From the NCBI GenBank assembly GCA_002007465.1, contig LNAC01000003.1, positions 9,146,234-9,210,233 of the forward strand: a stretch of 64,000 nucleotides of DNA. The letters are read 5' to 3'. This document shows positions 35,175-46,460 of this stretch, piece after piece. Each line of letters starts with the position of its first letter. The first letter of the stretch is position 1. The notes beneath the pieces are model-generated. The model had not been told where the DNA came from. It was given only the letters and a program-made list of their open reading frames with translations, and ran no database searches. Source of the DNA: Ailurus styani. Lineage: Eukaryota; Chordata; Mammalia; Carnivora; Ailuridae. A program made the translations under genes and the position numbers.

Positions 35175-36190
35175 TTTTTTTTAAACAAACTTAGAGTTAC
35201 AGAAAAATCGAGAAAACAGTACACCTAATTCCCAGACCCAGCTTCTCCTTTTATTACTATCTTACTTTAGTATGGTACATTTGTTATAATTAATGGATCA
35301 ATACCTAATATCCCTTTTTAGTTCCAGGATTCTATCCAGAATGCCACATTACATTTACCTGTTATGTCTCCTCAGGCTCTTGGTGCCTGTGACAGTTTCT
35401 TAGACTTTGTTTTTGCTTGATAATCTAGACAACTTTGAGGAGTACTGGTCAGGATTTTTGCAGTATCTCCCCCTACTCGAATTCATCTGATATTTTTCTT
35501 ATGATTTTACTGTGGTTATGGATTTTAGGGAAGAATATCATGGAATTACAGTGCCCTTTTCATCAAGGGTACAAGCATATCATCAAGGGTACATACTGTC
35601 AACATAAATTGACTGTTGCAGTTGATCTTAACCACCTGAGTTAGTGTTTACTAGGCTTCTCCACCATAAAGTTACTCTCCCCACCCCTCTCCATATTCTT
35701 CTGTTTGGAAAGAAGTCATTATGTGCAGCCCACACTTAAGGAATGGGAGCTATGTTCCTTGCCCTGAGAGCAGAGTATCTACATAAATTACTTGGAGTTC
35801 TTTTACATAGATTTGTTCCTTCTCCTACCATTATCTATTTATTCAATCATTTGTTATATTGATATTATCAAGACAGTATGGACTCATGAATACTTATTTT
35901 ATACTTTGGGTTATAATACAATACTACTTTGTTTTCTTGCTTAAATTATTCTGTTTGGGCATTGAAGAGCTCTTTTGGTTGGCTTCTGTTTCCCTTTGAC
36001 ACACTCCCATCAATATGGATTTTATTTGTGAGCATTTCCTTATTTTCTGACACTAGATCCAGACTCATCTTGTATATTTCCTACTCCAGTTCTAGAATCA
36101 ATAATTCTCCAGGGAGTTCTAGTTACCATGCTTTCTGCTATCAAGAAAATATGCAACGTATGTTACCTTATGCACCCAAAAATATCATTT
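35175..36190 (-). repeat. L1M 3' region
   Basis: Antisense old L1 landmarks: AGAGTTACAGAAAAATCGAG, GTTCCAGGATTCTATCCAGA, ATGTCTCCTCAGGCTC, GAGGAGTACTGGTCAGGATT, AGTATGGACTCATGAATACT, TACTTTGGGTTATAATACAA. A CATCAAGGGTACA unit is duplicated at about 35561-35592. Confidence 0.72.
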
Positions 36191-36721
36191 AACCTTACAA
36201 TAAAGCCAAATGCATTGAGATTTTTATAATTTATCATAATTATGTGGAAAGGGTGGAATGGGAGGATCTGACGATAAAAGTACTGAATACATGAAGAGAC
36301 TGTAATCATAGAAACAAACTGGTGAGATTAGAAAAGTTTATGCATACAAACATCAATATTTTACCAATAATGACCATAGAAAAGAGAAAGTTCAGAAAAA
36401 TCGACACTTCAGTCTTCACACACAGATTCTGAGTTGAAACACCAAATATACTAGTGAAGAATTATGACGGAGTAAAGCTGAGGGAGTCAAGTTTTATTGT
36501 GTATGATTTTAGAATTCTGTACTGTCACCTCGTGAGATTCTACCAATTTGTAGCAAACATCTAGAGGCAGAGGAGGAAAGATAAACAACCAAGACATAGG
36601 ACCACCCCAAGCTTATCAGCACTATCTGCTTCCGCTTTAGACTATCAAGAAAGAAAAGTCGTCTTTTATAAATTTGGGTCTGGGAAAGACATTAGTGGTG
36701 ATATTATTAATATTATTGTGT
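36191..36721. other. unassigned, no gene seen
   Basis: AT-rich, no recognised element. Confidence 0.4.
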
Positions 36722-36783
36722 TACATTGCTAGGGGTGCCATAACAAAATGCCACAGATTAGGTTGTCAAAACAACAAAAATTT

Positions 36784-36990
36784 TTTTTTTTTTTAAAGAT
36801 TTTATTTATTTATTTGACACAGAGAGAGAGAAATCACAAGTAGGCAGAGAGGCAGGCAGAGAGGCAGGGAGAGGAGGAAGCAGGCTCCCTGCCGAGCAGA
36901 GAGCCCGATGCGGGCCTCGATCCCAGGACGCTGAGATCATGACCTGAGCCGAAAGCAGAGGCTTTAACCCACTGAGCCACCCAGGCGCCC
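36784..36990 (-). mobile_element. CAN-SINE, young mustelid-type
   Basis: Near-consensus antisense copy. Perfect 16-bp target duplication AAAACAACAAAAATTT at 36768-36783 and 36991-37006. Confidence 0.97.
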
Positions 36991-37198
36991 AAAACAACAA
37001 AAATTTAATTTCTCATTGTTCTGGAGGATAAAAGACGGAGATTAAGGTGACGGCAGGTTTGGTTTCTTCTGAGACTTCTCTCCTTGACTTGCAGATGGCC
37101 ACTTTCTAGCTGTGTCCTTCACATGGTCTTTTTTCAGTGCTCACGCATCTCTGCTGCAGTCAGAATGGATTAGGACATACCCTAATGGTCTCGTTTTA

Positions 37199-37407
37199 TT
37201 TTTTTTATTTTTTTAAAGATTTTATTTATTTATTTGACACACAGAGAGAGATCAGATCACAAGTAGGCAGAGAAGCAGGCAGAGAGAGAGGAGGAAGCAG
37301 GCTCCTTGCCGAGCAGGGAGCCCCATGCAGGCCTTGATCCCAGGACCCTGAGATCATGACCTGAGCCGAAGGCAGAGGCTTTAACCCACTGAGCCACCCA
37401 GGCACCC
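37199..37407 (-). mobile_element. CAN-SINE, mustelid-type
   Basis: Antisense copy. Target AATGGTCTCGTTTTA (37184-37198) recurs at 37408-37422 with one mismatch. Confidence 0.97.
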
Positions 37408-37534
37408 AATGGTCTCATTTTAAATCATCTCTTTAAAGGTCTGCCTCCAAATGTAGTCACGTCCTGAGGTACTTCAGGTTAAGAGTTTCAACATAAGAGC
37501 TTTGAGGTAAAACAATTCAGCCCATAACAGAGTC

Positions 37535-37675
37535 CAAACTCATTACTTTGCAGATGAGAAAACCAAGATTCAGTGAAGTAAACAGATTCATCTAGGATTA
37601 TAAAAGAGCTGGGATTTAAAGCCAATTCCTTCTCCCAGGCCACAGCTTCTTCTCCCCTGTACTGTCTCTAGAAGA
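37535..37675 (-). repeat. MIR SINE
   Basis: Antisense MIR core: CTTTGCAGATGAGAAAACCA, AAGATTCAGTGAAGTAAACA, AGAGCTGGGATTTAAAGCCA. Confidence 0.78.
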
Positions 37676-37889
37676 AGCTATTCTAGGATTAAAATGACAG
37701 CGCAGGACATGGAAAATTTCTTATAGTAATATTGTCTTAACTTTTTGTAAAACTGTGCTAGAATAAACGATCCAATCCAAGAGAAGGTAATTCACAGAAA
37801 ATTCAAGGCATAGTCTAGTCTCATTTCTTTCTGATTAAGATATTTAAATATGAAGTAAATCCAAAGTAAAGAAAATAATACAATATCCT

Positions 37890-38950
37890 TCAAAAAATTT
37901 TATTTTAAATAAAAATTATAACTACAGTAAAATTCCCACCCGCCCCCATTAGTTATCTACTATCCTGATCTTAGTGCATATTATTCTCATTAATATTTTT
38001 GTAGTTGTATTACATGTGTATATGTACATTAATAATATACACTATTGTTTGTTTTAAATTTCACATAAGTAGTATCACACTATATCTTATTTTTTACTCA
38101 TATTTGTGGCAAATGTACATGTTGACATAGGTTGATATATTCATTTATTTTAATCAAGAAATTATAGCATGTAGCATTAATAGAACACATTTATAGTTTA
38201 TATCTCTATAAGGTGACAAGTTTTTCCACTTTATTATAACCGGTCTGCACTTGAATTTTTTTTCTTGTAAGTGTTTGGGGAAATGTTTCCAGGTTGTAGA
38301 CATAGATATAAAATTATTGGTTGGATGCTGTGCTCATCTTCAACTTTTCTAGAATTTCCAAATTGCTCTCCAAGTATATCAGTATGTACACCCACCAGCA
38401 ACTCCTCAGAGCTCCTAGACAGATATCTTGCCAAGATTTGTGTTATCTGACCAATTAATTTTGCTTATCTAATGGGTATTAAATAATATTTCAATATGAT
38501 TTAATTTTCACTTCACTAATTACTATTTAGCTTAAACAGCTTTTCAGCTTATTGTCCATTTGTTAATAACTGCCCATTTGTATCCTTTATCTATTTGTTC
38601 TGAATTGTTTATAACTTTTTTTCTTTTATTAAAGTTTAGAAGTTCTCTACAGAGTTTGGATACTAATTCTTTGTTGATTATATAGTTGCATATATTGTTA
38701 CCCTTTGTGTCTCTTGTATTTTCAGTTTTTAAAAAGATTTTATTTATTTGCCAGAGAGAGAGAGAGAAAGGGCACAAGCAGGGGGAGTGGCAGGCAGAGG
38801 GAGAAGCAGGCTCTCCACTGAGCAAGGAGCCTGATGCAGGACTCAATCCCCGGATCCTGGGATCATGACCTGAGCTGAAGGCAGATGCTTAACCAACTGA
38901 GCCACCCAGGTGTCCCATGTATTTTCATTTTGTAGTGAACCCATTGATAA
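37890..38950 (-). repeat. L1M fragment
   Basis: Antisense L1 ORF2 end: GTACACCCACCAGCAACTCC, TTGCTTATCTAATGGGTATT, CAGCTTATTGTCCATTTGTT, ACTAATTCTTTGTTGATTAT. Strongly decayed; a SINE splits it. Confidence 0.65.
38730..38917 (-). mobile_element. CAN-SINE
   Basis: Antisense copy with CTGGGATCATGACCTGAGCT and CTGAGCCACCCAGGTGTCCC. Target TGTATTTTCA at 38715-38724 and from 38918. Confidence 0.95.
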
Positions 38951-39590
38951 ATTCTTTAAATCTGTTCTTGAGGTATAAACTAACATAGAAGTGTGTAAGT
39001 TTTAAGTGTACATAAATTTTTACATATTTATGTACCTGTGGACCCACCACACTCATCAAGGTATAGAACAATTCTAGCATCGCAGCAGGCTTCCTGGTAT
39101 CCCCTCCCTGTCAATACTCTCTGCCAAAGTAACCAGTATTCTGACATCAGCCATGACAGATCAGTTTTGCCTGTTCTCATAGGATTATAAAGATACAATG
39201 TTGACTCCTGTAACTGGTTTCTTTTGTCAGCATTTTATTTGTGAGATTCATCCATGTTGTGAGTATCTATTCTTTACTACAATTCATTCATTTTAATGCT
39301 GGTAGCTGTTTGGGTTGTGTCTAGTGATGGGAACACTAGGACCGGGACTAGAAGTGCTGTAAATATTATTGAATATGTGGATTTCCTTGATCATGGGGTA
39401 GCATTTATTTAGAATAAGTAGAAACTAACAAAGTTTTATAAAGTAGATATCTCAATGTACACTCCAATCAGCAGTGTATGAATGTTTCAAATGCTCCACA
39501 CCGATATCAACACTTGGTATGACAATCCTTTTAATTTTAGTCTCCTAAAATTACCTACCTACTACCTGATAGGAGATTAAAAGCATCTCA

Positions 39591-39775
39591 GAGGTGCCTG
39601 GGCGGCTGTCAGTTGAGCATCGGCCTTTGGCTCAGGTCATGATCCCAGGATCCTGGGATAGAGCCCCACATCGAGCTACCCGTGTGGCAGGGAGTCTACT
39701 TCTCCCGCCCTCTCCTTCCCTTCTTGTTTTCCCTCTCTCTCCTTCAAATAAATAAATAAAAAAAATATTTTTTAA
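39591..39775 (+). mobile_element. CAN-SINE
   Basis: Sense copy with GAGGTGCCTGGGCGGCTGTC head and an AAATAAATAAATAAAAA tail, inserted in the L1M. Confidence 0.94.
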
Positions 39776-39881
39776 ATTATCTCATTGTGATTTAATGTTT
39801 GCATTTCCTTAATGATGTCGAGTACATTTAAATATATTTACTTGTTACTCCTTTATAATTTCTGTGTTTTTCTTTCTTTCT

Positions 39882-40082
39882 TTTTTTTTAAAAGATTTTA
39901 TTTATTTATTTGACACAGAGAGAGATCAGATCACAAGTAGGCAGAGAGGCAGGCAGAGAGAGAGGAGGAAGCAGGGTCCCCGCTGAGCAGAGACCCCGAT
40001 GGGGGGCTCGATCCCAGGACCCTGAGATCATGACCTAAGAGGAAGGCAGAGGCTTTAACCCACTGAGCCACCCAGGTGCCCC
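39882..40082 (-). mobile_element. CAN-SINE, founder copy of a tandem array
   Basis: Antisense mustelid-type copy with the longer GATCAGATCACAAGTAGGCA and GGCAGGCAGAGAG segment that the next two copies lack. It shares their private variants (GACCTAAGAGGAAGGCAGAG, GACCCCGATGGGGGG). Confidence 0.96.
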
Positions 40083-40458
40083 TCTTTCTTTTTTTTTAAA
40101 GATTTTATTTATTTATTTGACAGAGAGAGATTACAAGTAGGCAGAGCGAGAGGAGGAAGCAGGGTCCCCGCTGAGCAGAGACCCCGATGGGGGGCTCGAT
40201 CCCAGGACCCTGAGATCATGACCTAAGAGGAAGGCAGAGGCTTTAACCCACTGAGCCACCCAGGTGCCCCTCTTTCTTTTTTTTTAAAGATTTTATTTAT
40301 TTATTTGACAGAGAGAGATTACAAGTAGGCAGAGCGAGAGGAGGAAGCAGGGTCCCCGCTGAGCAGAGACCCCGATGGGGGGCTCGATCCCAGGACCCTG
40401 AGATCATGACCTAAGAGGAAGGCAGAGGCTTTAACCCACTGAGCCACCCAGGTGCCCC
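40083..40458 (-). repeat. 188-bp SINE-derived tandem repeat, two added units
   Basis: Units at 40083-40270 and 40271-40458 are both 188 bp and appear identical by eye. Each is a whole antisense SINE beginning TCTTTCTTTTTTTTTAAAGA and ending GGTGCCCC, joined without separate target duplications. The target-like TGTTTTTCTT occurs only outside the block (near 39865 and 40462). The extra copies therefore arose by tandem duplication, not separate insertions. Confidence 0.95.
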
Positions 40459-41655
40459 TCTATGTTTTTCTTGTTTAAAAAAGTATTTCCTACTCCAATA
40501 GCATAAAGATATTTTCTTTTAAAACGTTTTGTTTTCTCTTCATATTTAGTATATAATCTCCTTGGAATACAGTTTTATATTGGTGAGAGATAAGTGTCTA
40601 CTTTTAAGTATTTCCAAAGGAATAGCTACTCACACCAGTATCATTTACTGAATACTCTATCCTTGGTCTACTGATTCGGTAATACCTTCTTTGTCTTGAT
40701 TACAATAGCTTTTAGAATGATGTGGTATAATTAAAACAATGTCCGAGATAGATCCCCCCACCACCCCCAAAAAAGATGAAAAAGAAAAGAAAAAAGAAAA
40801 CATCAGAACAAACAGATACATACCTGCATGGATCTGAAAACTGAGATCTGACTTTTAATGATCTTTACAATTGGTATTTCTATTTCATTTCACTAACTTC
40901 CTTATTTTCATTATATCCTTCCCTCTGGTTTCTGTTTTTATTCTTAATGTCTTTAATCCAATGTCTTAATCATTATTCATCACACTGATTTCTCTTTGAA
41001 TGAATTTAGGGTATACATTCCCTCTACTGCTTGAGTGGCATCTGGTACGTCTTGTTATAAAGTGTGTTCATTGTTGTCCGGTACTAAATATTTCCTGATT
41101 TACAACTTTATTTTTACTTTGACCCATGAAACATTTAGAAATTCATTTTATTAATTCCCTAATGTATGAGGAACTTTTGCTATCTTTTTGTATTATAAAT
41201 ATTAATTTTAATTTATTCTACTATTTCTATTTATTTCCCTGGTTGGGGAATGTTGTCTGTGTAATATTGATTCATTCGTATTTTTGAGACTTTTTTCAGG
41301 TTGAGAACATAATTAGTTTTGGCACATTCCCTGTGTTATTGAAAGGAACATGCATTTTATAAATATTGGGTACAGGGTCTACAAAAGTCTGTGGGTTAAG
41401 AAGGTTAATTGAAATGTTCAAGTCGTCTACAATCTTATTAATATTTCATTGGTTTAATCTATTTATTAACTGAAAGGGGTTTAATATAATGATTCCTCAT
41501 TATATTTGAAACAAAAGTGGACACATATGACTGTATTTCGAGGCTATATTAGTGCATACAAGTTTTAGATTGTTATATCCTTCTGGTGAATTGTTTCTTT
41601 TACCTACCTACTGTTAGAAACAAATGAAGCATATCTTTTTCCTAAAAGTTCTATT

Positions 41656-42893
41656 TGGTTCTTTTAAATATACCCCCCAAAAATTCCTTAATGTTTTATT
41701 TCTTCTTTTATGTCTTTAAAAAAAAAAAGCCATCTTCAGTGGTTAGATTGCTCCATTACACAAAGTTCTGGAGGTTCTATTCTTCCTGTTTGTCATCTCC
41801 TAATTTTTGTCATTTTTGTGTGGATTCCTGTATGATGTGGATTCTGTAGTCTAACTCCACTATGATTTTACAAAGGCTTCTGCAAGATACTCAAGAGTAT
41901 CCCAGCCAGGGACCATCTTTTATGCTATTCTCTCAGTTTTCAGTTTTAGTTTGGATCCCTAACCTACAAGAGGAAGAGCTGAGCTCTGATTTCTCAGAAA
42001 AGACCACTGTTGTGTTTCACTTCTATTTCCACGTGGGTCCCAGTTAGAGAAAAGCTACCTCATTGCTAGAGATGGATTTCTTTCCCTTAGTATATTATTT
42101 CTCTCAATAGCATAGCTCTTCAGGAATCTTGGCTTTTGTATTGATCTTGGCTCCAAAGGCTGTCAAATCCCAGGCCTCATATTCAGCCCCTACATAAGAC
42201 TTAAAATACAACTCCAGGACTGAGACCTCCATAAACTGCATGGTGAATTAATGCACTTAGCACTCCAGGGATCAGCTGGCTCTTCTTTTTTGGCACCTTG
42301 GCATTTCCCTTTCTTCTTCTGAACTTATTGGTGGGTTTAAAATTTATTACATTTTATCCATGTTTGCAGCAGGAGGATAATCACACCTTTGTTTGCTTTC
42401 ATCAGGCATCCCACTGGAAGCATCCTACTTAACTTAAGCATCCTATATAATTTGTATATGGAAATTTAAGAGCGATTAATTCCCTGTTTCCACATTGAAC
42501 TAGAGACTGTTAATACTTTGAGAAGACATTTCACATGGAGGCAAAGCACAAAAACTTGGGGAAATCATTAACAAAATACTTTGCAAATGATGTAAAATGG
42601 AAAAGTGCTCAAAATGTGTTCTGTCTCAATATTGCCTTCACGGTCAAAGTAGAGCAAATATTGGACTCATTATTTTAATACATTTACATACATATTCATT
42701 ATGTACATGGGATAGAAACATACAGTTACACATTACTGGTTCGGTACCCTGAGAACTCTATTTAATTGCTCTCAGGTATATAACATTATATGTGTTCCGT
42801 GATATCATTTTACCATGTTCCTACAACATACGAATTTTTTTTAATAAAATGAAAACAACATAAGAAATATACACACAAAAAGGAGTGGAAATA
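41656..42893. other. unassigned, possibly more decayed L1
   Basis: The first part may continue the L1M upstream, but the match is lost. No exon. Short frames at 41655-41849 and 41862-42047 show no motif. Confidence 0.4.
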
Positions 42894-43080
42894 GGGGCAC
42901 CTGGGTGGCTCACTTGGTTATGTGTCCAACTCTTGATTTGGGCTTAGGTCATGATCTCAGTGTTGTGAGATGGAGCCTGGGTCAGGTTCCTCACTGGATG
43001 TGGAGCCTGCTTAAGATTCTCTCTCCTCCCTCACCCTCTGTTCCTCTTCCCTCCTCTCTCTTCTTCTCTAAAAAAAAAGG
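42894..43080 (+). mobile_element. CAN-SINE, older subfamily
   Basis: GGGGCACCTGGGTGGCTCAC, CCAACTCTTGATTTGGGC, and GTGGAGCCTGCTTAAGATTC mark the older form. Its 3' two-thirds are repeated after the N at 43154. Confidence 0.93.
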
Positions 43081-43357
43081 GGAAGGAGTGAAAATCAGTC
43101 TCATTTTCTTTTCACTACACTAATTACAATATTTCAAAACATTTTTTTTTTAANATGATCTCAGTGTTGTGAGATGGAGCCTGGGTCAGGTTCCTCACTG
43201 GATGTGGAGCCTGCTTAAGATTCTCTCTCCTCCCTCACCCTCTGTTCCTCTTCCCTCCTCTCTCTTCTTCTCTAAAAAAAAAGGGGGAGGAGTGAAAATC
43301 AGTCTCATTTTCTTTTCACTACACTAATTACAATATTTCAAAACATTTTTTTTTTAA
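42951..43357 (+). repeat. 203-bp direct duplication around a single N
   Basis: 42951-43153 and 43155-43357 are both 203 bp and start ATGATCTCAGTGTTG. I see one difference, GGGGAAGGAG against GGGGGAGGAG. The N is at 43154. The first copy ends in the poly-T run of the next SINE, so the break falls in a homopolymer. Best explained as two contig ends that overlap and were joined without merging. Confidence 0.93.
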
Positions 43358-43558
43358 TTTTTTTTTTAAAGATTTTTTTATTTCTTTATTTGAGACAGAG
43401 AGAGAGAGATCACAAGTAGGCAGAGAGGCAGAGAGAGAGAGGAGGAAGCAGGCTCCCTGCCGAGCAGAGAGCCCGATATGGGCCTCGATCCCAGGACCCT
43501 GAGATCATGACCTGAGCCGAAAGCAGAGGCCTTAACCCACTGAGCCACCCAGGCGCCC
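43358..43558 (-). mobile_element. CAN-SINE, mustelid-type
   Basis: Antisense copy. Target AATATTTCAAAACATT at 43332-43347 and 43559-43574, perfect over 16 bp. The poly-T start overlaps the duplicated segment. Confidence 0.96.
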
Positions 43559-43574
43559 AATATTTCAAAACATT

Positions 43575-44955
43575 AATGTAACTTTATTCTTCTGCAATGT
43601 GTGATCAGGGAAGATATGAAATCAGCATTATGAAGGAGGAGAGACCGATTTTTCTGGGATGGTGGACTTTCTGTCTTGCTTCCAGGCAGACAAAGGAACA
43701 TAAGGCTCCAAGATTTTTGATTCTTTCATTCTTAAATCTCTTCTAATATGGTGTAAAAATTTACTAGACTGCTTAAATCGCCATGTGTTAGCCCATGTTG
43801 CATTTTGCAAGTAAAATATTTTTTTCAAAATTATTGAATAGTTTGTTTTATAATGTGCTTTGAGCTTCACCTAAGGAAGATGGTGTGAATCTTGATTCCC
43901 TTTTCTATTATAGGTACCAGATTTCCACTAATCTGTAGGTAAACTTCAATCCAGTTCTTTCAGGTATCTGACCAACAATGGTATGAAGTTAAGGCATTGG
44001 GGCTAGAAATATAACAAAGCTTACTGGCCTATAAAACCCATCCCCCTGACCTTATTAGCACGGTACTCTCACTTTTCGAAGTATGCTCAGTTGTGACTTC
44101 TGGAACAACTTATGATGCACTAAGGAAATCTGTGTGGATTAGATCATTCTCAGATAACCAGAGAAAGCAGGAAGGCTCAAAATTACATTTAAACCAAACA
44201 AATAATTCTTTGCACTAATCAGACATCAAGGCAACTACAAGCCACATGTCAGCACAGGCGAGGGTGATATTTAGATGAGGCACTGCGGTGGTTAATAGTT
44301 TGCACTGCCTTTAAAAAACCATTTGACAAATATCAGTATAATCCCACATGCATTATCAGATTATCTCAAGCCCTTTTCAGATGTGTTTTCAAGACCAGAT
44401 GATATTTCACAAAAACTGACTTTAGATTAGATGCTAGAAAATTAGCAATCTTTATAAATGGAAATTTACCATTACTATTTAATGCCTTTATAATAAAATT
44501 TGCCTAAAATACTTAACACATTTTACAAATATTTTTATTCATTTTTCCCTGTGCTCCTATAAATTAAATAAACAGTATGATTGTGTCTCCTTCATAGAGA
44601 AAGTAATGTGAATTCATGAAGGAAGCAAAGAGATTAGAACCACCCAAATTTTCCAATTATTTAAAATCAAATGATGATCATTCTTATTCAATGATTCTTA
44701 AATGATTTCATAGCACAGTCCACATGACCTAAATCCTCTGTATCTATTTACATTGGCACATATACACAAAAACCAAATGACAAAGGGAAGAGAAAAGTTA
44801 TAATTCTAAAAGATCTCTCTCTCTCTCTCTCTTTCTCACATATACACACACCTACACACAAACACACACACACACCACTCCTCTCTCTCCCAGAGATTAA
44901 CTGGAACTGATAAGTGTTAGAAGACCTCGTAGAGAAGTCACAAGAAAAGGAAGAG
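43575..44955. other. unassigned, no gene seen
   Basis: No recognised interspersed repeat over 1.4 kb. The stretch near 44240-44420 looks unique and moderately GC-balanced. A CT/CA microsatellite lies at 44813-44876. Confidence 0.45.
44813..44876. repeat. (CT)n then (CA)n compound microsatellite
   Basis: About 10 CT units followed by imperfect CA units. Confidence 0.9.
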
Positions 44956-44960
44956 GAAAC

Positions 44961-45183
44961 TTTTTTTTTTTTTTTAAAGATTTTATTTATTAGAGAGAGA
45001 GAGCGAGCAAGTGCGAATGGAGGGGTGGGGGGTTGGGAGTTGCAAAGAGAGAGGGAAAAGCAGGCTCCCCCTAAGTAGGAAGCCCAACCTGGGGCTCCAT
45101 CCCAGGATCTGGAGATCACGACCTGAGCTGAAAGCCGCTGCTCCAAAGCAGCCGCTTCACCAGCTGAGCCATCCAGGCACCCC
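44961..45183 (-). mobile_element. CAN-SINE, older
   Basis: Antisense copy, with a duplicated GCCGCTGCTCCAAAGCAGCC region. Target AAGAGGAAACT recurs just after 45183. Confidence 0.93.
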
Positions 45184-45267
45184 AAGAAGAGGAAACTATT
45201 AAGAAGAACAAAAAGGTGTTGGGTAATTTTAGGAAAGTACTCAGTTCTACAAAGAATGAGTGCTTCC

Positions 45268-45740
45268 GGGGGCGCCTGGGTGGCCAAATCAGTTAAGAGG
45301 CTGGCTCATGATTTCAGTTCAGGTCATAATCTCAGGGTCCTGGGATAAAATCCCACTTCGTCCTTGGCTCCCCAGTCATCTGGGAGCCTGCTTGAGGATT
45401 CTCTCTGTCCCTCCCCCTCTGCCCCTGGCTCCCACCTGTCCCACTCCCCCTCTTCTTACCAGCCCCCCTCGCATGTTCTCTTTCTCTCTCTAAATAAATG
45501 AATAAATATTTTTTTAAGATTTTAAATTATTTATTTGAGAGAGAGATAGTGAGAGAGAGAGCACACTGGGAGAGGGAAATGGAGAAGCAGACTCCCTACT
45601 GAGCAGAGAGCCCTATGCAGGGCTCGATTGCAGGACCCGGAGATCATGACCTGAGCAGAAGGCAGACACTTAACTGAATAAGACACCCAGGCACTCCATG
45701 AATAAATCTTAAAAAAAAAAAAAAAAGAAAAAAGAAAAGA
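45268..45740 (+). mobile_element. CAN-SINE with an antisense SINE in its tail
   Basis: GGGGCGCCTGGGTGGCCAAA head, then a C/T-rich body, interrupted at 45509. The tail resumes at 45698 and ends in A-rich AAAAG units. Outer target AAAGAATGAGTG at 45251-45262 and again near 45746. Confidence 0.93.
45509..45697 (-). mobile_element. CAN-SINE nested in another SINE's tail
   Basis: Antisense copy ending AGACACCCAGGCACTCC. Target ATGAATAAAT at 45499-45508 and 45698-45707. It and its host form an inverted pair. Confidence 0.95.
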
Positions 45741-45829
45741 AAAGAAAAGAATGAGTGTCTCTGTACTCCACATAAAAAATGCTTATTTTTGACTGTGGGT
45801 ATTTACAAGAAAGGATTCATACATTACAT

Positions 45830-46010
45830 ATTATTTTAAATTTAGTTTAATTTTATCAGTATATCATGATCATCTTTCAATGTAAGGAAATAGTTCTTCT
45901 ACAACTTCATTTTTAACTGTTCACTTGTATTCTATTAGATTGACGTGGCATAATATAATTAACCCATTAATCCTCTTTGCTGGCTATTTCAATTTTAAAG
46001 TAGTCTAGTG
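45830..46010 (-). repeat. L1M 3' fragment
   Basis: ATCATGATCATCTTTCAATG then GTTCTTCTACAACTTCATTT and TTAACCCATTAATCC recall an antisense L1M 3' UTR segment. Short and decayed. Confidence 0.45.
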
Positions 46011-46019
46011 GTCCCTTCT

Positions 46020-46460
46020 TCATTTTTGGTCTTCCAAGCTTCATTCCCTCTCCACAACAGCACCCTAATTTCTAGGGAAGTAACACTTTTCCATTGTTTT
46101 AAGTCTTGGGGGAGAAAAACTCAGAAACTCCATTCTGTTACAGAAGCCAAAGGAAAGAAGTGATCTCTTCTGGTTCAACAGCCAGGTGTTGGCATATAAC
46201 CTAAATCTGGCCAGTTGGAGGCCTTCTCCTGGGACTTTGAATGTGGTGTTTTGAATGAAGGACAGAAGGAAAATGTTAGAGGTTGTTCGTCTGCTGAAGT
46301 TGGGAGGGGCAGTGTCTGCTGAAGCTGTAAGTGCATCTGGACCTGATCTGCTAGCTACAGGACAGTGTGCTTCTTTCCTCTTCCTTTATGATAACCTGAT
46401 GCTTTCCATTCTTCTGGAGACTCCCAGGAAGGCTCATCATAAATAAACATCTGTGAAAGT
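46020..46460 (+). repeat. old LTR-like or L1-3'-like repeat
   Basis: TGTTGGCATATAACCTAAAT, CTGGCCAGTTGGAGGCCTTC and an ending CTCATCATAAATAAACATCT look like a repeat family I know only loosely. Class not assigned. Confidence 0.35.

Larger units (their letters stand above)
36722..37530 (-). repeat. MaLR-type (MLT1) LTR split by two SINEs
   Basis: Antisense LTR: GGGGTGCCATAACAAAATGC, CACAGATTAGGTTGTCAAAA, TTCTCATTGTTCTGGAGGAT, TTCTTCTGAGACTTCTCTCC, AATGTAGTCACGTCCTGAGG and the end AACAATTCAGCCCATAACAG. This is the reverse complement of the family at 14206-14795. Two SINEs split it into three pieces. Confidence 0.82.
38965..41655 (-). repeat. second L1M, 3' end to mid ORF2
   Basis: Antisense L1 3' UTR restarts here (TGAGGTATAAACTAACATAG, ATTCATCCATGTTGTGAGTA, CACTCCAATCAGCAGTGTAT), so this is a separate element from the one before. 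After the SINE array it continues upstream (AGTATCATTTACTGAATACT near 40639, TTGACCCATGAAACATTTAG near 41119, GAACATGCATTTTATAAATA near 41347). No intact frame remains. Confidence 0.68.

Noticed and set aside
44748..45287. 179-codon minus-strand open frame, longest in the window
   Set aside because: Most of it lies in an antisense SINE and a CT/CA microsatellite. Residues such as the GCLDGSAGEAAALEQ run are SINE-encoded.
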